Assembly (NCBI GenBank): GCA_011800805.1 | Contig: MPNW01000030.1 | Coordinates: forward strand, 290,988-354,987 | Source of the DNA: Hirudo medicinalis | Taxonomy: Eukaryota > Annelida > Clitellata > Hirudinida > Hirudinidae | Length of the DNA stretch: 64,000 nucleotides | Reading direction: 5' to 3' | Shown here: positions 1-9,917 of the stretch, one piece after another | Layout: each line of letters opens with the position of its first letter | Numbering within the stretch: the first letter of the stretch is position 1 | Notes under the pieces: generated by a model | What the model was told of the DNA's origin: nothing | Seen by the model: only the letters and a program-made list of their open reading frames with translations | The model's database searches: none | Made by a program: the position numbers and the translations under genes

Positions 1-563
1 ATGAAGTCGAAGAACAAGGCTAGTGGCCACCGTCTACTCGTCCGCAGACACCTGTACTCACGCACAAGTTTATCCAGATTATCCACAGCACTCTTTGTTT
101 TATTATAATCTAAGATCATTTCTGGCTCTTCTCCTTCAATTGCTGCACCTTGATGCTGAGAAGACAGAAGAATAACGTTTCTGTTTTTCTTCGGAATGTA
201 TGAATACTGTTCATACATGTACGCTATATTTTATATTATGTATGTTGCATGCAATAATACAGTGTTATATGTTATGTCATAAATAATATTGTAATTGCTA
301 CAAAAAAATTTAACGTTTGTGAATATGACTGTCCGTAATTTTATTGCCTAACGGGGGGTACAAATGTACCCCATGTCTTTTGATCTTTTGTGCAAAAAAG
401 GCTTTTCACCCTTATAAAAAAAATATTTACATGCTGTTATCACACACATGTTGAAGATAATTCTCACAAAAATTCAGGACAAAATTTCAAAAAGAGATTC
501 TAGGATTTCAAGAAAGGAAACTTTGGGGTGCAATTGTACCCTCCTTAGGCATCCAAGGGTTAA
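1..563 (-). mobile_element. piggyBac-like element, end and transposase remnant
   Basis: The minus strand at about 197-1 encodes an open transposase piece typical of piggyBac (DDE class), with the hallmarks KKNRNVILLSS, EPEMILDYNKTKSAVDNLD and SRRWPLALFF; the protein runs off the left edge. The element appears to end at 559, where the outward-reading terminus TTAACCCTTGGATGCC is followed by the target TTAA (560-563), as expected for piggyBac. Inverted-looking GGGGTGCAATTGTACCC and GGTACAAATGTACCCC motifs lie at 345-375 and 525-542. Only about 360 bases separate the conserved C-terminal transposase part from this end, so the N-terminal half of the transposase is missing: this is an internally deleted, dead copy. 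The other end lies outside the window. Confidence 0.75.
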
Positions 564-885
564 ATGCGAAAATTGGTCAAGTTTATTCTATAAACATAAT
601 TAAATGTATTGTATTTGGAATCTTGTTTGTTCAACTATTATTAACGAATATTAGAGGAGTTAATTAACTGACAGCAAAAAACGTGAGCTTGGTTTTAATC
701 AAAAGATTAAGTTGTAAAGCTTCGAATAACTTTATATTTGCTGTTGATGTAAGCCAGTAAAGTTTATTTGATTATTTAGCGTCCATTTCATAACTAGATA
801 AATAAGATGAAACTAGCTAGATAATAGATAGTAAAATGCTAATGTTAATTACTCATGAGCGGTTCTTATAAAACACCAGCTCAAC

Positions 886-1749
886 CTTTTATAGATGCTG
901 AAGTCCACAAACATGATGACTTCCACCACGTAATCCATTTTCGTTCCTGGTTGTTCAAGCAAAAATGAACTTACCTTCTCATTGAATGCTGTATTATCCT
1001 TCGCTGCTCTATCTGAAAGCGGGAAAATCATTGTTATTATATTTATATTTTATGTAAATGCTCTATTTTAGTTATTTTTCTCACCTGGTGGTTTTGCAAA
1101 ACTATCCATTTTAACTTCCACAGCGGTATATAAATTTGCAGATCTCTTTTTTCTTCTACCGTTGAACGGTTTTATAAAATATTCTCTTGTGTCATACTTA
1201 AATATTCCTTGCTGCAATGTATCTTATAATTAACAATCGAAAAATATTAGGCCCACTGAGATGTACTTCAATATAAACTCACAACTGTAGAATCGGACAA
1301 AACGAGGAAGGAAGCTCCAGAAATTGGATCGTGGTAACTTTTAAAATCCTATATTTAAAAGTAAAAAATAATGTAAAATTGAGGAAGATGATAAGCTTAA
1401 CAATTCAAAGTCAAAGAAACCTTGGTATCTGTATTAGACCAATAGCTTATGTTGAGTTGCTGATTGGACTCCTTACCAACAAATACAGGAACTTTGGATG
1501 TTACCAAGTCATTAAGCGTTAATTCTAAATCAATTTCCTTTTGGTTGAATGTGAACTTTAAAGATATGTTGTTACTAACTCCTTTTTCATTCAATTCAAG
1601 ATTAAAGGATTCTGGCATGTGTAATACATATTATAGATAAATTAATAATAAATTATTTCTCATAATTTTAAAATTTTTATCCGTTTCTAACCTTGATAGG
1701 AAATTGCAAAGCAACATGAAATTACAAAAAATGTTTTACAATGTACCAT
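886..1749 (-). CDS. ADAM/ADAMTS-like metalloprotease, N-terminal part
   Basis: Five exons join in phase: 1749-1692, 1611-1440, 1337-1283, 1211-1085 and 1012-886. The first gives a signal peptide starting MVHCKTFFVISCCFA. The next exons match a reprolysin (M12B) prodomain: the NISYC/YHDPISGASF junction resembles the family's CYY-G---G--S motif, then QGIFKYDTREYFIKPF and a furin-type site RRKKRS at about residues 114-119. The last exon begins the protease domain (YVVEVIMFVDFSIYKR). The HExxHxxGxxH zinc site, disintegrin and later exons would lie to the left, beyond the piggyBac copy, so about 180 residues are visible. A strong donor-like GTAAGT at 974-969 is read through here, because using it would break the frame. 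It could be an ADAM or an ADAMTS; the prodomain favours ADAMTS-like or ADAM10/17-unlike members. Whether the gene is intact cannot be judged. Confidence 0.72.
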
Positions 1750-2600
1750 AATGAGCAACTCGAAATAGTTGGTTCCTTATTTGTTATGACTTTGAGTTAG
1801 CTACTTTTATTTTGTATTTCTAAACACGTGATGCTTATATTCATCGCTTCTGTCCTTCCTGTCTTAATCATTCATTGAGGCCTCATTGTTGTCAGCTGTT
1901 TAAAGCCATCTATTCTTATCGACTTCATGTAATCAATGATTTATCGTCCTTCGGCATAATCACATGATACTAATATACCAGAAAAAATATAACTTAAGAC
2001 AAAATTGTGTAGATTTATGATAATGAGAGTTTCGTAATGATTGATACGATATCATTTTGATTATGTTATTTTTATTTGTATTTATTAAATGATTTATTTT
2101 TTTGTTAATTTCTTCTCCCGCTTATTATGTGATTTAGCAAGGAAGTTGGACCAACTTTTGATTCTACAAGTTAAATTTAGCAACCACCTTCACGACCATC
2201 TAATTTTAAATTCCTTGTCAACCAGGAAGACCTATTTCAAGAATATTTGGATGAAAATTTGTCGAAAAAACAAATTGTTATATGTTAACCATTTGGTTAT
2301 AAACTTACGATTTTAAGAGGCTGCACATAAGCATAGCATCATTATGTCTTTCAATTCATTTCAGCTTTTTCCAGTGGCACATCCTAAGTCTATCCGATGA
2401 GATGACCTTTTTTTGCTTCTCGCCAAGTATGGAATGCAACGAGATTCAGAAGGCCTTTTCTCCCCCAATAACCTTAGCGAATTTCGTTTTAAATAATCCT
2501 CCCTGTCCGCTCAAAAAATATAAGACGGATCCTATTTGTTAGCGCTTTTGCACAAAAAGCGCCCGTTTAAATTATGATTATAGTTTGATTTACATAGCGC
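1750..2600. other. AT-rich intergenic stretch
   Basis: This is upstream of the ADAM-like gene and should hold its promoter. I see no coding exon with convincing protein similarity; the open frame near 2089-2316 (+) has no recognisable motif and biased composition. Confidence 0.4.
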
Positions 2601-3490
2601 CATATCATATGGCCCATGTGCGCATAGACAGATGCGTTTGACCATTTATTTAGTGCTTATGACTCCTTGGTATAATTTACCTGCCCGTGTTTGAATTCAT
2701 GGAAACGAGCAAGCGGACGCCTTGGCACAAAGCTGCTACAACCAAGGATAAAACTGAGTGTTGGATTCCGGCAACAATCAAGGACATAAAGAGGATCAAA
2801 TGTCCTGCAGCAATGGAAGACCAGATGGGAAGGCAAAGAAGAGAAGCACTATAAGCTAGTGGAGAAAAGAGTGTCGCTAAAGAGCAAATTCTAATGTAGC
2901 TCAAAAATTTCTAAACTCCGTCTTGGAAAATTCGCTCTAAATCGACACCTCTTTAAGATGAGGCGTCACGCAGACGGTAAATGCCAAACCTGTCCTCAGG
3001 AAGATGAGACTGTCCAGCATTTTCTAATGGAATGTCCGGCCCAATCAAGCCTGAGAAGAGCAATAAGGGACAAAATAAATCCACTGGAGTTGAGTTCCAT
3101 GCTTAGAAATAATGCTAGTGTGGAGCAAATATACCAGTGGATTTATAAAACCGCCGAAATCTGATTTGACCATCTAACACATTATGAACTTTCGTTGTTG
3201 TTGTTTTTGTTTTTTTCTTCTGTTGTCTTCGTTGTTGTCCCATTCATCAAGTTATGCTGAGGACATTAATAAAATACTACTAGTAGTTGGTATAATTCAC
3301 ATAATTTTATCGTTTATGAAATACATTATCTACTTTATTTTGCAACATCTAGGAACAAACTTACTCTTTAAAATGATCTGGCTCTTCAAATATTTTACTG
3401 TTATAACATAACATAACATAACGTTAATTTATAGTGGTTTAAGTAGACCTGTGTGATAAACCACTGATTAAAGATTAAAGATTAAAAAAA
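2600..3490 (+). mobile_element. 5'-truncated non-LTR retrotransposon, RNase H and 3' end
   Basis: Around 2685-2740 the plus strand encodes GIHGNEQADALAQSC, the last motif of a retrotransposon RNase H domain. After frame breaks and stops, 2905-3164 reads KLRLGKFALNRHLFKMRRH followed by a Cys/His unit CQTC-x10-H-x4-C (CQTCPQEDETVQHFLMEC), the usual ending of I/Jockey-type ORF2 proteins. A 3' untranslated part with an ACATA-type repeat (about 3405-3422) ends in a GATTAAA-type tail (about 3464-3490). Multiple frame breaks make it inactive. Confidence 0.7.
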
Positions 3491-4022
3491 ACTTTGGTCT
3501 AACTCCGTCGGCTTTGACCGGAGCACGTGTTTACCATGCTAGATTTTTTAGGAAAGTATGAGAAATTTTCATAATTATCAGTATATGCTAATTAACAAAA
3601 ATTATGCTGTGATTTTAATTACCGCTTAGCACTAGTGTCACACAAAGCCAATTTAAATAGTGCTCAATGCTTGTCCTTAACAAATTAAACTTTTAAGGCT
3701 TGATTAATAAATTTAAAAGAGTAATGTAACGTATTTAAGCTTTTTCTGAAATTGAATGCTTAACTTTACGAAAAATAAATACATTTTTCAATTATCTAAA
3801 TTAGCTTTCGAGACCTTCTCCGGGCTAGAATTATTTCTGGCATAGTCCAGCATTCGACATGGGAATTCTCGAGTTATCTAAGCAAGTCTCTGATGTTTAA
3901 TTTTTAATGTTCAAGCTCGGAAAATAATAGAGCAGAACAAAAGATTTTGGTATGTTTAGGCCAGGTATTGTTCTAATACTGGAAACGAGATAAGCAAAGA
4001 TCAATCATTTTAGAATTAACTT
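3491..4022. other. Upstream region of the RhoU/V-like gene
   Basis: AT-rich DNA between a dead retrotransposon and the GTPase start codon. No TATA box at a convincing distance and no further exon were seen; a 5' untranslated exon cannot be excluded. Confidence 0.3.
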
Positions 4023-5552
4023 ATGTCGCCTCAAGAAGAAACTGCTAGCTTGGCGCATCATCAATTCTCCAAGAGTGGGGAATCGATACGTAACGTTAAA
4101 GATATTGTTACTTGTGTGACTGTTGGAGATGAAAAAGTTGGCAAAACTTCGCTTGTTATTAGCTACATCTCCAATGGATTCCCTTCTGAGTATATTCCAA
4201 CTGCATTTGACAAATATTCAGGTTTGAAATCAATACATCTAATTACTATCTATTAATACTTGACTCTACAAGTTGATTTCATAACAAAATTTCTTGTTAT
4301 AGTAGAGCAGCAATGCTAATGATAATGATAAATGTTTCCTTGCAGTATTGATCACCATAAATGGTGAACCTTATACTCTACAAATCAATGATACAGCAGG
4401 GCAGGTAACTTTTCTTGTAATATGAAAGTGTCATTGCAGTCCTGCATAGATTATATATAAATAATTCAATTAATACTAATATATGAAATTATATATCATC
4501 GAGTAGATGAGTTTAACTATATACTTTTTATGTTTTCTATGCAAACTTAGATTCACATAAGTGCAATAAGCTTGTCGAACATTTTATTGTAATTAGCAAT
4601 GAAACAAGTCTTCCAACCTGGTATAAAACTTTTGAAAGTAGTTTTTCACCAGCTGTGACATAGTGATTTATGTTACTGTATTGTATGATTGATTTTATTG
4701 ATAAAGTTTGAACAACTTCTTTAATTTGAAATTTTCAGTCGGTTATTTCACATAACAGAAATGTTAAATTGAATCAGAAATTCTTAAAAATTGTATAAAT
4801 TAAATGCAAAATATACTTTGCATGTATACACAATTCATCTGAAAAACATGACCTCTGCATTACAATTGTATCCTTCTGGGTCAATTTGATGAAATGTGAT
4901 ATGGATGCAGTTGTAACATACAAATACAATTGACTACTACATTGCTTTTACTATTTTCAGTCTGACTTTGACATCTTCAGAGCATTCTGTTATCCCAATG
5001 TTGATGTGTTCCTTATGTGCTTCAGTGTTGTCAACCCTGCATCTATAAAGAATATTAAATCAAAATGGGTGAAGGAAATCAGAGATTCAAATGCTATGGT
5101 TCCAATAGTTTTAGTTGGGACTCAGCAAGACCTAAGAAACGATGTGAAGGTAAACCAAATTATCTGCTCTCCTGCACCTTAACTTTGATTCCAAACTTAT
5201 TGTTTTTAATTTTTAGGTCCTTCTGGAATTAGCCCGATACGGTCAGAGACCAATAACAGAGGATGAATGCAAAAGTTTGGCCAAAGACATAGGAGCTGTC
5301 GGATATATGGAATGCTCTGCACTCACGCAAAAGAACTTGAAAGAAACTTTTGACTACATAGTGGCTGTGGGTTTGAAATACATTGAAAGTGGTCGAATGC
5401 TGAAGGAAAATGGGGTTGACTTCAGGTTCAGTAGGTTTTCCATCAAAAGGTCGAGCATTCCCTCTGTGCGCGTTGTGCAAAAAAACATCCTGAAACTTCA
5501 ACCTTCCTGCTCTAAGCCTTGGTGGAGAAGGACTTTTTGCTGTTGTGTGTGA
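4023..5552 (+). CDS. RhoU/RhoV-like small GTPase
   Basis: Four exons (4023-4221, 4346-4404, 4961-5149, 5217-5552) join in phase to a 260-residue Rho-family GTPase. P-loop GDEKVGKTS is at residues 35-43, switch II DTAGQ at 82-86 with the catalytic Gln kept, then [17 protein letters not shown] (about 138-154) and [11 protein letters not shown]. The GTQ-DLR-DVKVL wording is characteristic of the RhoU/Wrch and RhoV/Chp group, where TQ replaces the usual TK of the guanine-specificity loop. The C-terminus [10 protein letters not shown] resembles the palmitoylated, non-prenylated RhoU/V ending, not a CaaX box. Members act on actin, adhesion and PAK signalling at endomembranes and the plasma membrane. 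The N-terminal extension is short (about 26 residues) and lacks the proline-rich stretch of vertebrate RhoU. Start chosen as the only in-frame ATG before the P-loop. Confidence 0.93.
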
Positions 5553-6535
5553 ATCTTCTGTTATTTGTTCTTACCATCTCGTTTTGTGTGCCTATGTATT
5601 CTTAAAATTGTTAGCTTGAATCAACTAGTCTTTGAGCCTCCAAAACTGCATTCATTGAGTGGACATGGAAAGTGAATACTTATTCCTCTTGAAAGCTTCA
5701 AAGTTCATACTGAATTTGATAATTTGATCAAAGACTTAATTTTTCATTAATTTTTTTGATAATTCTTGCTGGGATTTAAATTGCATTTGATACTGGAAAA
5801 CTGTCAATGTTTTCCACCCAGTCAGCTTTGAGCTTCTTGTATTACACAAATCAAAATGAATGCTTTCAATATAATGTTATCATTGCTTGTGTGGTGTCAC
5901 TTTCATGTGTTTCATTTGGCTCATGAAAATTCCTGGCAAACTGGAACTAATAAGCCTAATTTAATTTTTAAATTTTGTGGGGAGATGTTCGTGATTGTGT
6001 TTGCGATTGTAAACCCCGGTTACTTGAGGTTCTGCTAACAGCAAAATCTTTCATTTCTTAATATTATAAGTTCCAGAAGGCAGTTACGAGCTTTAAGCAA
6101 CCAACCAAATCAAATTGCTTGTTTGCACGGCACCTGTTGCTTCCATGCTATCAGCAATTGCAATTATAATCGAATAACATGTTAGAAATTGACGCGAACT
6201 TCCTTCTCATATCGCATATATCAAAGTATTAACATTGTACATAATATGGAGTCCCCCTTCGTATTGGCTATCATCAAATGAAAATATGTTTAAAATCATT
6301 AACACTTTCATTTTGGGCTGTTTTTCGAAAAGCCAATTTGAGTTCGAGCTTAATAGATCAAAACGATTTTCTAAAAACATATGACTTATTTTCAAACAAT
6401 TTTAAAGTAAGCATATATTAACATTTATAATATATTTAATTGTTATTACTTCATAGAAATAATATAAAATAAGTCTTTGGTATGCGAATCTTTGGACTAC
6501 TATAAATATATGCGCATTTCGATGCTCTCTGCGAT
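5553..6535. other. 3' flank of the Rho gene and spacer
   Basis: Likely 3' untranslated sequence of the GTPase followed by AT-rich spacer leading to the MED26 promoter. Short open frames here (5856-6038 plus, 6207-6395 minus) show no protein motif. Confidence 0.35.
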
Positions 6536-6539
6536 TTCT

Positions 6540-6562
6540 TATCGGATTGGCCGCCATTGGCG
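6540..6562 (+). promoter_or_regulatory. Candidate MED26 promoter: YY1-like and CCAAT motifs
   Basis: GGATTGGCCGCCATTGGC at about 6544-6561 holds two reversed CCAAT boxes (ATTGG) around GCCGCCAT, the core of a YY1 site. It lies about 90 bases before the MED26 start codon, a place where housekeeping genes often carry such motifs. Function is inferred. Confidence 0.4.
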
Positions 6563-6645
6563 TAGCATACTTGTGTGATAGACTGGAGCGGACTGTGAAA
6601 TATATTACTCAGATAAATTCCACCACTTTTTGTTATTCATTGTAA

Positions 6646-8723
6646 ATGCAGAGAAAAAATATTGAGACCTTAAAAGCGAATCTATTATCAAATCTCGACG
6701 ACGATTGCAATGTAAGTTGTCACTCCATTGCGAAATGTGTTGACGATTATCTTGTGATACTTAGTGATGGAGTGTCTTGTCGTCTAGAGAAATTTTGGAT
6801 TATGTGATGTTTGATTCTACGTTCGCTTGGTTATTCTTTGTTCTTGCAATTTGTTAAACAACTCACAAACAGTACATTTAAATGCCTGCAATGAGTTGGG
6901 GAATAGGGTTTGGTTGACTGCTTTGATTTCTTAAGTTTCGAGTTTTATAGTACCAAAACATTTCAAACATCTATCTTTTGTTAAAAGGAGCCTTTGCATT
7001 CTCTAATGTATGTGCTATGGATATTTTTAAATCAGTTTGTTTTTAGGTGATTAATGTTGAGGGTGCCCTAGCTGCTGTGAATGAATTGCTCGAGCATCCC
7101 ACAACACAAGAGGAACTTGAAGTTAGTTTTTGACAAGTTTTATTCTAAGAGACATTTAGACTATTTGGCAAGCTACACTATCTGTATATATTTATTTTGT
7201 AAATTCCAAGATATAATTGGACATTAATTCTGCTTTAGCAAACTCGTCTTGGTAAATATGTTAACGAATTCCGGAAGAAAACATCACATGTTGAACTTTC
7301 TAAAAAAGCCAAAGAGTTGTTGAGAAAGTACCAGCTAATTGTAAATCAAGCTGCTGGCACGAACAATTTACGTAGGAAAGACGTACCTCAGGCTAAAAAT
7401 GGCACCCACATACATGGTTGTGCCCCTACTTCATACCCAAACACTTCCAAAGTTCCAGATGATAAGAGTCACATAAATGGTAAAATTAAAATCACACATC
7501 ACTCAACTTCTGAAAAAAGCAGGGATAAACCTACCCAGCCAGAGCCTAGAAGTGCATCATCGTGCTCTAATAATTCCCAACCAAATGCCACTGTTCTGAG
7601 AAATGGCAGTTCTTCAGTTGCTGCAGAGAGTCTTAGAAAGAATGTAAATACTCAAGAATCATCTAAGAGGGTTGCTGCTGTTCCCTCTGTTTCAAAAAAT
7701 GAATCTGTGATTAATGGAAGTAACTCTCCTTGCAACCCCAACCTTCGTAAAGTTGTTTGTGATACGGTTTCTGCAACTGGAAAAAAACGACATTTAGACG
7801 TGCCTTCTGTTAATTCAGACTACACAAATAGGAAGAGAGCTAAGTTAGACAGCTCCTTACAAACCACTGAATCCCTTGTTGCTGGAAAAGCCAAGTTGTT
7901 AAATGGAACAATTACCAATGCAGCATCAGAAAGTAAAGTGTTTTCTTGTAAGGTGTCACCAGATTTGAAGTGCACAATCAGGTCAGAACCTGTTAAGCCT
8001 GCTGTTGTCTCATCTCCATCTCTTTCTATAAAAAGTAGTTCAAGTAAGCAAGACTTAACCAAACCTGATGTTGTAAATAAACCACGAAAAGTTGAAACGA
8101 CCGAACAGCTGATTCAAAAGTTGCGGATGAATGGCGAATTATGTTCCATACCTAGTCAAACAATATATAAATTTACAAGTAATCAGATTGTTAAAGAACA
8201 GGCAGAGGAAGTAACTGTCATACCTGACGAAGTGAAACCCAAATCTCTTAAAAAGAGGAACAAGCCTCAGCCTCCTGCAACAACAGGTGACTTGAGTGAA
8301 GTCAAGAACGAACTTGTACAAAAATTTCTTCGCACCTCAGTGAATTCCAGCAACAGTACTCCATTCTTGGAACCACCCGAGATTGATGACCTTAACGTCG
8401 AATGTCGGAAAACTTCTATTCCAGTCGATATCTCGAAACTTGATCCTAATTCTGAAGAGTACAAAAAAGAGCTCCTAAGAAATCCATGGGCTTTCCTCCC
8501 ACCAGTACCAGATGAGGAAGTAATTTGTGATCATGAAAAAGAATCTCAGGAGGCTCCAGGAATATCCCCTGAAATAGTGAACAAGTTATTGAATGACCAT
8601 TGGCCTGGGGTAAATGGGCAATATGATTTTAAAAATGAATGGAGACCCTTTGATCGGGCTTATTCTATAACGAATTCATGCAACTCATATTTGCATATTT
8701 TGCCATATGTTTGTTTGAATTGA
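6646..8723 (+). CDS. MED26: Mediator complex subunit 26
   Basis: Exons 6646-6711, 7047-7121 and 7239-8723 join in phase to a protein of about 541 residues. Residues 1 to about 85 form a TFIIS N-terminal (LW) domain: LKANLLSNLDD, VNELLEHPTTQEELE, QTRLGKYVNEFRKKT and SKKAKELLRKYQ follow the family's helix pattern. A long Ser/Asn/Lys-rich region of low complexity follows, with basic patches such as KKRNKP. The C-terminus HWPGVNGQYDF ... HILPYVCLN* matches the conserved MED26 C-terminal box that docks onto Mediator. MED26 recruits elongation factors (super elongation complex) to RNA polymerase II. Start is the ATG opening exon 1, preceded by a CCAAT/YY1-like promoter region. The large third exon holds most of the protein, as in other animals. 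Confidence 0.93.
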
Positions 8724-9268
8724 TGATTTTATAAAACTTAGGATGCATAAATATTTGTTTTGTTCTGTCTATGGGGTCATAATTTAAAACTAAATTGAGG
8801 ATGGCTGTGTTTTAATGATATTAAATTTCATTCCACAATTTAAACCAGTTGAGGAAACATTGTGAATCTGAGCATCTTGCTTGCCAGTTTTCCCACTATT
8901 TCTGCCTTACAATCATTGGAGTACATGTAACAAGTTTTTGTTGAATAATCAGAGATGCAGGCTATGATGCTGGACTCTGACAATGCCCTGCATGTGTTAT
9001 TGAAGCAGAATATAATTCCATGGGGATTTTGGTTTTATAAGAAGTTGTCACTCACTGTTGAATCATACCACACCTCCACATCAAAATGTCTTGCATTTCA
9101 CGGATGTTTGGCAGATGGTTTCCATTTTGTTATGCCAACCTTTGTATGTCGATCAGAATTGGACAACCAGTGTAAATATTAAATTGTTTGAAAACAAAAC
9201 TTTTATTTTTGTCAATTGAGTTGCAACATCAGGCATTGTATTTTCATTTGTGTTTTATTATGCAAGAT
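8724..9268. other. MED26 3' flank
   Basis: Probable 3' untranslated region of MED26, then the polyadenylation area of the minus-strand remnant (AATAAA on the minus strand near 9255). The plus-strand open frame at 8955-9182 has no motif. Confidence 0.35.
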
Positions 9269-9496
9269 TTAAAATAAAATAGTGACACCTAAAGGAATCT
9301 GGCTCTTGGTTGCTATTATGTAGTTGAAAGTTTTAGCCCGTGACGGTTTTTTGTTGGGTTGGATAGTTATTGCTAAAGTTCCGCCAGACATGACACTTCT
9401 TAAATACAGTGAAAGGATTCTACTGCAGCCGATGGCTGTGCAAAATACATCAGTCAATTCTTTTGGAATGTTTTTGCGCAACCATGCAGATTCCTA
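9269..9496 (-). CDS. Unassigned C-terminal coding exon or pseudogene
   Basis: A minus-strand frame of about 75 codons ends at TAA 9271-9269 and has ordinary, non-repetitive protein composition: WLRKNIPKELTDVFCTA, LRSVMSGGTLAITIQPNKK, RAKTFNYIIATKSQIPLG. A possible acceptor (TTTAG|GAATCTG) sits just upstream at about 9496, and a minus-strand AATAAA follows the stop by about 15 bases. I could not find a good upstream exon before the kinesin 3' end at 9.9 kb: another frame is open across 9480-9570 and a short Met-initiated piece (MSSRTRKISAYKNYL) lies near 9700, but they do not join cleanly. It may be a small gene with a frame break, or a retro-copy. Family not recognised. Confidence 0.4.
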
Positions 9497-9917
9497 AACT
9501 TGGAACCCTGCATGAAGGTATTAGCTCTTGGGAATAAGCTACACTTCCAAGAAAGTGCTTAGAAACATCCAAAGACCAATTGCTATTTTTGTAACATTAT
9601 TTGCAGATGCATATAACAAGCTCAAATCCAGAGTAGGGAAGACTAGATTCTAAGTAGTTTTTATAAGCACTTATCTTGCGAGTCCGTGATGACATATTAA
9701 GCTTTGTAAAACTGTCTATATTGATCAACAAATGAGGCCTTCAGCTCAGTGACCATTCAAATTCAAAAATTGGGCGGGGGTCTTCCATGACGAACAAGCC
9801 GTAATATATGTACAAGATGAAAATTCACATCAAAACCTCAGTCATTCACCAAAATTTATTATAAAATTATTTCAAAATAAACTGATCTCAAACGATAAAA
9901 CACAGGATGGGTAAGTC

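Noticed and set aside
947..974. Mini-intron of 28 bases in the ADAM-like exon (GTAAGT to CCAG)
   Set aside because: Removing it would break the frame of the protease domain, and 28 bases is too short for normal splicing.
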